DNA from: Niebla homalea
Taxonomy: Eukaryota; Ascomycota; Lecanoromycetes; Lecanorales; Ramalinaceae
Assembly (NCBI GenBank): GCA_019925105.1
Contig: JAHGAU010000037.1
Coordinates: 1 to 64,000, forward strand
DNA: 64,000 nucleotides
Reading direction: 5' to 3'
In this document: piece by piece, positions 57,052 to 64,000 of the stretch
Layout of the letters: each line of letters begins with the position of its first letter
Numbering within the stretch: the first letter of the stretch is position 1
Position numbers and translations under genes: made by a program
Notes under the pieces: model-generated
The model's database searches: none
The model's input: only the letters and a program-made list of their open reading frames with translations
What the model was told of the DNA's origin: nothing

Positions 57052-57291
57052 ATGTCATACTATAAGATAACAGTGACACCAGAGGACAACATGGACGGTG
57101 GCGGGGCTAATAAGAACACGTGCCTGGTAATGTACGGTGACGGATCGATAAGGGTACGAGGGACGCCATCCAAATCAATGCGACCGTGCAAGAGCCTCAG
57201 AACTGCCTTGGTATCGATATCACAGTCTAACATATGGCACAGGTTCTTGAAGGAGCTTATGGTGCTGGACCATCAGTTGACAGGTCACTGA
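57052..57291 (+). CDS. Small unknown protein, 79 aa (uncertain)
   Basis: Open frame MSYYKITVTPEDNMDGGGAN, then KNTCLVMYGDGSIRVRG and, later, SNIWHRFLKELMVLDHQLTG. The alternating hydrophobic strands around YGDGSIRVRG look like a genuine beta hairpin, and the composition is protein-like. There is no family I can name and no visible promoter. It is the only plus-strand candidate inside the minus-strand group at 56-60 kb. Confidence 0.35.
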   Translation: MSYYKITVTPEDNMDGGGANKNTCLVMYGDGSIRVRGTPSKSMRPCKSLRTALVSISQSNIWHRFLKELMVLDHQLTGH

Positions 57292-57344
57292 AACTGGGTA
57301 TAGGCTTTCCAGAGCACACTCTAATAGCATGCAGCAACTTCGCA

Positions 57345-58187
57345 TCACACACCATGGCACCGTTTCAACGTCAGTGGAGGACCAACAACCAGGTCAAGCC
57401 TCAGGTTGCCAAGCAACTTTGCGCTCTCAACCTCCTTGATACGCGCCGGGTGTGTTACAAGGTCGGGTTGGTGTCCATGTACCCCACAATTGGTGGTGGC
57501 ACAAAATCCCTCGTAAGACCTGAACGATAGGTCAAACGACACCCACTCCTTGAACTTGGGTAATGAATTGACCCTGGACCTCTCTAGGGTGCTCCATATC
57601 TTGAACATTTCCTTATCGGATACACCATCGATAGAGTTGTGGCTGATAGCGTACCCCTGCGACGCTAGGCCGGTATTCAGGAGGGGTTGGGGTAGGTAAG
57701 CATAGTGAGGTGGGCGTCGAGGCTTGCTTGCGTCTTCGAGAGGAGCGAAGCGAGTTCGTCCATTCCAAGGCAGAGAGTGTCCACGAAGGAGTCGAGGATC
57801 CATGGTCAAGGCCGTCGGATTGATGGCCCCGCTGAGAAGATCCGCCAACGACCCTCCGTCAATCCGGATACAGTCCAGGATAAAGGTGGGGATGGCGTTA
57901 ACCGCGATCGCGTGTGTGATGGCGGAGAAGTGTCCGCAAACATAGTCGAGGGTCTCGATCGCGACCACGGGCGCGCTGTCGATGTCGCGGACCATCTGCA
58001 ACGCGAGACCGCAGTCTCGTTGAGTCAACATATCCTCTAGCTCCCCCAAGTCTGGACGGTCGTCGAGACACTTGGTGTTAATGTACACCACGTCGTCAAC
58101 CTTGTGTGGAGCACCAGCCCCGTCTACCATGGCCACCATATACCCTGATTTAAGCTGTCGCTCTACCTCTCTTATGTAGGGCTCCAT
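57345..58187 (-). CDS. Unknown protein, 280 aa
   Basis: Uninterrupted frame from Met 58187: MEPYIREVERQLKSGYMVAM, then VDGAGAPHKVDDVVYINTKC, LEDMLTQRDCGLALQMVRDI and, later, IDGVSDKEMFKIWSTLERSR and KFKEWVSFDLSFRSYEGFC. Secondary-structure-like periodicity and balanced composition argue that it codes. There is no signal peptide, transmembrane helix or catalytic signature I can name. It follows the 58.27-58.9 kb frame on the same strand after only about 85 bases, an operon-like spacing unusual for fungi. It could be a remnant of foreign DNA. Confidence 0.5.
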   Translation of the reverse strand: MEPYIREVERQLKSGYMVAMVDGAGAPHKVDDVVYINTKCLDDRPDLGELEDMLTQRDCGLALQMVRDIDSAPVVAIETLDYVCGHFSAITHAIAVNAIPTFILDCIRIDGGSLADLLSGAINPTALTMDPRLLRGHSLPWNGRTRFAPLEDASKPRRPPHYAYLPQPLLNTGLASQGYAISHNSIDGVSDKEMFKIWSTLERSRVNSLPKFKEWVSFDLSFRSYEGFCATTNCGVHGHQPDLVTHPARIKEVESAKLLGNLRLDLVVGPPLTLKRCHGV

Positions 58188-58272
58188 GTGTGCACGCGGC
58201 AGCTGATGTTGCGGTGAATTTTAAAACCAACCACTCCGCAACAACTCGGCCACAAGTACTTTCACCACACAC

Positions 58273-58908
58273 CTACAGCGCGAGTGACTCTAGGTCGCTG
58301 AGTACATCATCCGAAGCTAGATCAGTCCTCCCTGCAGCAACGGTGTCCACTACAGTGTCGATTGAGGGTCCGGCTATGTTCTGCCGAGTCTGCTTGATAT
58401 AACACCTCCTGCAGTCTGCCACCATCTTAAACACCGTGCGTTCGTTTCTGGCACCTCCATGTGTAGACGCCTTGAGTTTGATGATCACATGTATGGAGGC
58501 GGTAACACCAGCCTCGGTTTTCTCCAACAAGTCGTGGAGTTTGATGGGAACCCAGCTCCCATCCTTGTCAAGGATACCGACGCGACCGCTCGCCTTGTTC
58601 ATGGTCTTCCAGGGGTGCTGGTTGGTGAACGAGAGCTTGTCATCGTTGGGTTGCACTGTCAGACCCGCTTGGTTGCCCGCCCTCACGACGGCTTCCGTAA
58701 GGGACTTGTTGAACGTGGTGTAGAAGTAGCCATCACCGTAGCTCTGGTTGTCTATACGTGGTATGTTGCAACCATTAATCTTTATCACCTTGGACTCGTG
58801 CAACTTGTACTTGAAGGTGACGTCGGTGCTCCAGTACCTAGCGGCGGGCTTCTTCTTTCTTGTATAGTCGTTGGTTGTCTCCAGGGGCTGCAATAGATAT
58901 GTTAACAT
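58273..58908 (-). CDS. Unknown protein or C-terminal exon, up to 211 aa
   Basis: The frame reads TNDYTRKKKPAARYWSTDVT, then FKYKLHESKVIKINGCNIPR, FTNQHPWKTMNKASGRVGIL and ASIHVIIKLKASTHGGARNE, with a short acidic C-terminus. A good intron end (TTAAC branch, CTATTGCAG at about 58893) lies at its start, so it may be spliced to the acidic repeat frame at 58.84-59.15 kb, but I cannot find the matching donor. The family is not recognised. Confidence 0.45.
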   Translation of the reverse strand: MLTYLLQPLETTNDYTRKKKPAARYWSTDVTFKYKLHESKVIKINGCNIPRIDNQSYGDGYFYTTFNKSLTEAVVRAGNQAGLTVQPNDDKLSFTNQHPWKTMNKASGRVGILDKDGSWVPIKLHDLLEKTEAGVTASIHVIIKLKASTHGGARNERTVFKMVADCRRCYIKQTRQNIAGPSIDTVVDTVAAGRTDLASDDVLSDLESLAL

Positions 58909-59146
58909 CCCTCAGTACCTCCGGAGTCCAGTTGGAGGTGTTGGAGAAGGGGTTGATATTCGCGGGTGTGGCGCTGCCGGCGTCGTCCTCGCTGATGCTG
59001 GCAGCGGGATCGATGGCGTCGTCGTCCTCGCTGATGCTGGCAGCGGGATCCATGGCGGCGTCTTCCTCGCTGATGCTGGTAGCGGGATCCATGGCGACAT
59101 CCAAATTGGTAAGAGGTTCCGACGGGGAGCTCTCTGTGACTGGCAA
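58838..59146 (-). CDS. Acidic repeat-containing frame, 102 aa (possible 5' exon)
   Basis: MPVTESSPSEPLTNLDVAMD is followed by three copies of an 18-19-residue unit (DPAASISEDDxAxxx), encoded by tandem DNA repeats at about 58965-59095, then NPFSNTSNWTPEVLRDVN. Acidic Ser/Asp repeats of this kind suit a disordered N-terminal region. It overlaps the start of the 58.27-58.9 kb frame in another phase, so splicing or a frame change would be needed to connect them. Confidence 0.4.
   Translation of the reverse strand: MPVTESSPSEPLTNLDVAMDPATSISEEDAAMDPAASISEDDDAIDPAASISEDDAGSATPANINPFSNTSNWTPEVLRDVNISIAAPGDNQRLYKKEEARR
58965..59095. repeat. In-frame minisatellite, 54-57-bp unit
   Basis: Two nearly perfect and one partial copy of TCCTCGCTGATGCTGGCAGC followed by GGGATCGATGGCG or GGGATCCATGGCG. 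The unit length keeps the minus-strand frame open. Confidence 0.75.
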
Positions 59147-59289
59147 GGCGTTTAAGCGGTCCTCCTCCTCCGCAATTCTTTCTGCTTGCGTGCCAGGTAC
59201 GTTCGCTATCTTGAAGCTCCTGAACGGTTATATAGCTATTACATCGTCCTCTGCTGCAATCAGGGAGTATGAAGACGCTGCAACATAAA

Positions 59290-60194
59290 ATATAAGCCGC
59301 GGCGCCATAGATCCTAACAGTCGACTGGCGTTGCCCATAGGGGTGCGATCACGGATGAATGATACGGTACAATGACTCCGGCTCTGTTCCTCGAGCTTCT
59401 CGGCCGTTCGGTTGAGTTCGTATAGTTAAACTTCAGTAGTAATATTGTTGCGATAGCGCTATGCCGCTTTTCAAATGGTCCAAGTTACGCTGGTGTTCAG
59501 CCGCCGCGTGAGCACCAAACGTGATGCTATTAGTGGTAGGGGGTTCGATGCTGGGGAAAGTTCTCCCTCGATGAATAATTAATTCGTGCTCGGGGACGGA
59601 TGGACTTATGTAATATTCCGGGCCTTTTGTCTTGAGAGGGAGGCAGAATCGGAATGTTATCTGCCGGCTTATCATGTCGGGATCGCCTTTGGTTGCTCCG
59701 TGGTGCCTGGAAAATACCTTTACGGGTAAACGTAGCTTGCGATACTTATGCGTTGCTTTCTAATTATATATTTAGGAGTTAATCCATCACAACGTCTTCC
59801 TCGGGATGACCAGACAAAGTCGACCCTTCGGCTGCTTCGAACAAGCCCGTGGTTGGAGCGACTGAAATACCTGCGGCGGCGGCGGCAGCGTTAGAGGACA
59901 AAGAAGAAGTAAGGTTGGAAGACAGACCCCAGCGAGATGGGCATAAAGCCCAAAGCCGTGCGACTGCAGCCTTGGGCAAGGGTCAGCCAGGGCTGGACCT
60001 CGTCATGTGCGGATGCCCACCTTTCCGACGGTCACCAGGGTCTTCTCACCCCCCGCTTCCGACCGATCATGAAGGTGATGCAGGTAGTTAAGTCTGGCCT
60101 CCCTCGAACGTAGCGTTTGGCCATTACACGCGGGCAACTGTTCCAGCCACTTAGGAAAGGCCCCATCGGAATATACACTGGTGACCTGGGCTCA
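59290..60194. other. No supported gene
   Basis: Short frames only, for example 59433-59675 on the minus strand (MISRQITFRFCLPLKTKGPE); none has a recognisable motif. Just right of it, the frame on the minus strand at about 60194-60120 (VTSVYSDGAFPKWLEQLP) seems to belong to the next entry. Confidence 0.4.
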
Positions 60195-60435
60195 ATCACG
60201 ACGTGAGGAACGGGTAGTTGTATATATAGTCTCCGCGAAGAGCATACCGCTAGGTAGATAGGCTTTGCCGAAGCATAGGGACACGGATGCCGGTGTTCCT
60301 GTGGACAGATACGACTTGGCGTGCTTTAGGCTAGTGTTCAGGTCCTGTAGGGGACCCGAGGGACGCGACGGCGTTCTTATGGATGAGACCGTAGATGCCG
60401 CGCTCGCACTCGATCGACCTTAACCATGGGGGTAT
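60120..60435 (-). pseudogene. Further broken protein-like frame of unknown family
   Basis: Minus strand: LRSIECERGIYGLIHKNAVA then SLGSPTG; after a frame change, LQDLNTSLKHAKSYLSTGTP and SVSLCFGKAYLPSGMLFAET with IYTTTRSSRRD and a stop; then, in another phase, QVTSVYSDGAFPKWLEQLPA. The pieces are collinear, on the same strand as the unknown frames at 56-59 kb, and broken in the same way, so they may belong to one foreign or decayed insert. Confidence 0.35.
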
Positions 60436-61966
60436 GTGCTCTTCCAGAAACTGCTATTCATGGTATACAATCTGGCTTCCCATATGGCGTGGCTGTTGTA
60501 GGCGTCGGGGCCAGGGCAGGCTTGCCGGCGATACATCCACCGGCTAGGACCCATTCAAGTCCCCATGTCTTCATACGCCTGACCATGATCTCATATGTTG
60601 GGCATATAGCCTCTTCGACATCTCTTCCTTCCTTGTCCACTGTATATATATAGATGTATCTTAGCTGGAGGCGCTTCGTTTATAGTGGCCGGTCTCTTGA
60701 TGATTCTTGAGGGGGGATTGAAGGTAAAGGTGATGAAACAGGCAGAGGCCTTGCTTGCGGAGTAGGCGGAGGTTGAGGAGTAGGCCACGTTTGTGTAGAA
60801 TCCGTAGGGACGTGCTACCACCCCAAGGGCAGTGACTGGTCGAAAGGGGTCGCTGGTCTGCAATTCTAGGGGAATGGAACGGGCTAGTACTCCTTGAGGA
60901 AGTTCCGCCCCAATAATCTCGGGGAGGGGGTGACAGAGGGTGTGACAGAGGGGGTAACAGAGGGGGTGATAGAGGGTGTGACAGAGATATGTAGAGATCA
61001 TAGATGGTAAGGTAGGATCTCAGTCGAATCAAGCAGCTCCTTGCTAAGCTGAAAGAGGTAGTTGAGCTGGATTTGGAGTGTGGGTGGTAAGGCGGTGAAG
61101 GCAATCCGGACGTGAAATGGCTGAATATAAAGGTAATAATGTCGAGGAGCTTGCCGAGCAGGTGGACGAACAAAGGGATAACGGCATGACTGTCTGATGG
61201 CCAAGTGAATGGATCAAGCCAGTGTAGGGTGTCAAGAATGAATCCTGTTTGACTCAGGGAGATGGAGATGCTGAGGTCGCTGCTTGGGCTTATGAGCTGT
61301 ACAGGGCGTGTATTTCAATAGAGTAGTAAGTGCATATAACGATGAAGATGCACTCGAGACTGTTACCAGAGCTATTGCTACGATTTGTCGGGGACTGGAG
61401 GACTGTGGGTGTGATAGTGGTTGATGAGGAATTATGGAGGAATTTAGGAGGAATTTAGGAGGAATTATGGAGGAATTATGGAGGAATTTAGCTTGTTTGG
61501 ATTGTTTGTTGTTTGCTTGCCAAGACCCCCCACCCCCGAAGACCCCCACCCCGAGGACTAGCCGTCCATGCTCATAGCTACGCGGATTAGTGATAAGATC
61601 TACTTGGAGATCGTTGTTCCCACCAACCCCTCGATCTTCCCTTTCCTTTTTTTTTGGCCACACGCCAAAAAAATAGGAATCCATGAACGTGATTTGTTTG
61701 GCCGGAGCTGGGGTAGTGCGCCGATTACCGGATCAGTCTTCTGCTGCAACGCATTTACAGCTTATGTTCAGATTTACAGCAGGAATATGGAGAGTGATGG
61801 ACCCAACATTCCCAACATTCCCACAGGCTTAGGAGATGCCAGCGAATACTGTTCCCCCAAGAGGCAACAGTCTCAATATCTCAGATTGAATAGACAGATA
61901 GGCAAGGCCCCGTGCATGCCACATGATGGCATTCCACTTGGATGACAAAGAAGACCTCATTTACCA
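60436..61966. other. No supported gene; two short tandem repeats
   Basis: Contains an array of about six 12-base GGGGGTGACAGA-like units at about 60918-60988 and an array of about five GGAGGAATTTA / GGAGGAATTAT units at about 61432-61492. Poly-T/poly-A tracts occur at about 61647-61673. Open frames here are short or generated by these repeats. Confidence 0.5.
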
Positions 61967-62659
61967 CTATACCCCATTCGGTCTGGAGACCGACTTGAGT
62001 AGGAGCGCGATGATGATGGCGTTGCGTTTCGATATTTGTGCGTGTCCCGACCTTGAGAGCGTAGCCACCATCTCGGGACCTGCAGTGCTGATGAAAGGAA
62101 TCAGAGAGTGCTGCTCGCGCCGCTTTTCAGGGCCGGTGGGGGTGCAGGTGCGGTTAAGGGTAAGGGTGGTGAGTGAGGGTGGTGAGTGAAGGTGATGGTG
62201 CAGCCTCGCAGCCATGATTCCATCACACGGTTCCCCCTCCGCGACCGCGAGCTCCTGTGAGCCAATCACCCTCTCCATTATATACCCACCAGCTCTGGAC
62301 CTGGGCATAGTCTCAAAGAGCCACCCAGTGGGTTTACAAAACGCAAGTCGTGGTGGTTGAGCGTTGAAGTCCGAGCAATGGGGATGTTGAAAAAAGAAAA
62401 GAAAGACACAAGAAAAAAGAAAGAAACACAGACTAGAAAAATGGAGAAAAAATCGAATCTGCGGCCGGGGCAAACCTAAGGAGTTTGTTGAATCGATTGA
62501 CGTGATGTCCGTGGTAAAGCCAGCCGAGTCGTACCCTCTCATTAAGTTTAGGCTAATCCACCCCTTGGTCTCCCTCCTCTTGACTTCCTTGACCTGCCTT
62601 TGACACGCCATCGCGACATCCACTACTTTAGTATCAGCATACCATTCAGTGCAAGCCAC
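61967..62659 (-). other. Long open frame of doubtful coding value, 230 codons
   Basis: It begins MACTEWYADTKVVDVAMACQ and runs through an artificial-looking Phe/Leu-rich stretch encoded by a poly-purine tract (62385-62450) and a His/Ser/Pro part encoded by GGTGAG repeats (62150-62200). The first 60 codons look somewhat protein-like; the rest does not. I list it so the reader knows the frame exists, not as a gene. Confidence 0.2.
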
Positions 62660-64000
62660 TGTTTGGTCTACAGCCCCCTCACTCGATTGTTGTGATCGAA
62701 GCGCTTATCCCCTGTATTGCGGGTATCGTCGCACGGCTTGAGGACTTGTTGAGGACGGGCCCGTCTGCTCTTGACTGTTCTTCCTTAACTGGTACCCCCA
62801 CTGGCACCCTTGTTGCTGGCCTCCCTTGCAACGACGATATCTCCTTTTCAGCTTTACGGTGCGGGACTGCAATTGCGACAGTGTTGCTTTGGTGAGGTAT
62901 ACGGCTGCAAGCGAGGCTCACAACCAGCCTTAGCATCCAGCAGGGTAGTCCATGTTAAGGATAAACTGTACGTACGGGGATAGACATAGACGGTAGCTAG
63001 AAGGAGTAAAGCCAGGTGTGGGTGGCCTGCAGCTTTCGAGTGTGAGTAGATTCTATTCCTTTTCCCTCGAGGACACGGTGCAGTGCTCCAGGTCGTACCT
63101 CGAAAGAAACGCCCGTCACAATTCCTAAGGCGAAGACAAAGACGCCCTTAAGCCTCTCACGGCGACCATTCGCATCTACAGGATTCATACATAGCGGTCT
63201 TCCGCAACTGGCCCTTGTTGGAGGATCCCAGGTGGGGGTATCCTGGTCAGAACACGCGTGGTAAAGTATTCCGTTGCTTCCCCGGATACTATTCCCTGCC
63301 CTGCCTATCCCTTGGTTGTAGTTGGTATACATTTGCAGCTATGGCTATGCCGTAGCTTTGATTCCTCATTGGTAATGTCTTAGGGATGCGTCCGCTTCGC
63401 ATCGCGGACGCATCCCGTATGCACTTGAGACCGGAAATGGAAATCTATTCAGTCTGGTATCGAATGCGCACAAGATTCTATCAGAATTTTTCATTCCATC
63501 TTTGCAAGTCGTACATCCAGCAGACCACGAAGGTCTGCAGCGTGCTGTAAGCAAAGACGCAGGAACGTATGGTTAATTATTCCGAAGACAGTCCATGCTG
63601 AGTGGGCAAATATTCGATGCTTTAAGCGCTTTGCAGCAAAGCATGTTCCGATCAGTAAGCTGGCCAACTTGGACATCCAGCAGACCAGTCGATGACAATC
63701 CCCCTATCTCTCGACCAACCAGAGATTTATTGTCCTAATACCGGCGCCTGTGATAATACAAGCACTGAAAAGAGCAGTAATATTTGGGCTTGCGGCAGAG
63801 ATGACCTGCATCCAAAGTGTCGGATTTTGAGAGGTACCCTGCGATCCGCGCGCCCTTGTGGTGCATGATCCTCCTTGGATGAAAGCACAAGCGTTTAGAG
63901 TAAGCAGTACAGTGAGTCGAGGCGGCCCTCACACCTTAATTTCTCGTTTGTCAAAGGCGATATTATTTACGCCTAAGACATTCAAGCCTCCTTGAATGCC
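62660..64000. other. No supported gene; hairpin and a short direct repeat
   Basis: Only short frames. The structured parts are the hairpin at 63384-63417 and the string ACATCCAGCAGACCA, present near 63512 and again near 63672. Nothing else is recognised to the end of the window. Confidence 0.45.
63384..63417. repeat. Perfect hairpin, 13-bp GC-rich stem
   Basis: GGGATGCGTCCGC, eight-base loop TTCGCATC, then GCGGACGCATCCC. It is too GC-rich and exact to be chance in this context; it could be a transcription terminator-like structure, a small element end or a protein-binding palindrome. No adjacent gene explains it. Confidence 0.65.

Noticed and set aside
1..64000. tRNA, rRNA or other structured RNA genes
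   Set aside because: I looked for A- and B-box pairs and conserved rRNA strings by eye and found none I could support; a covariance-model search would be decisive.

Overview
The window looks like nuclear DNA of a filamentous ascomycete (Pezizomycotina). The genes are split by short introns of about 47-105 nt with GTNNGT-like donors and CTRAY-like branch sites. There are two highly reducing polyketide synthase (HR-PKS) genes, an FSH-type serine hydrolase, a P450 and fungal transposons. Long extremely AT-rich tracts, in which relics differ from intact copies or family motifs by C-to-T and G-to-A changes, fit repeat-induced point mutation (RIP). I cannot name the species.

Layout. 1-15.9 kb is an AT-rich repeat block: degenerate AT tandem arrays, at least four diverged copies of a dispersed element (about 1.89, 3.95, 5.81 and 15.1 kb), a GC-rich 12-bp minisatellite (6.49-7.25 kb), a CCCCTTATAA-type array (7.5-8.2 kb) and a RIP-ruined RecQ-like helicase gene on the minus strand (about 10.4-14.6 kb) of the telomere-associated type. 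15.9-24.9 kb holds a broken HR-PKS on the minus strand, cut off inside its enoylreductase domain by the repeat block; a relic of a rhodopsin-domain membrane protein; and a damaged FSH hydrolase. 25.4-31.2 kb is a complete Ty1/copia element with 236-bp LTRs and a 5-bp target duplication, heavily RIP-mutated. 31.5-46.8 kb continues the metabolic region: an intact four-exon short-chain dehydrogenase, a decayed unknown gene, a full-length HR-PKS (KS-AT-DH-MT-ER-KR-ACP, one internal stop) and, divergently, a P450 gene split by a Tc1/mariner element.

46.8-54.8 kb has one clean gene, a 626-residue protein with a caspase/legumain-like His-Cys pair, then decayed unknown reading frames. 54.8-60.5 kb holds GC-rich minisatellites and a cluster of minus-strand, protein-like but broken reading frames that I cannot assign to a fungal family; foreign (possibly viral) origin is a hypothesis only. 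60.5-64 kb shows no gene I can support.

Together, two HR-PKSs, an FSH (LovG-like) hydrolase, an SDR and a P450 look like one former polyketide cluster, or two adjoining ones, that was invaded by transposons and then silenced by nonsense changes, nearly all explicable as single C-to-T changes. Intron positions and domain calls come from reading the sequence by eye; nothing was searched against databases.
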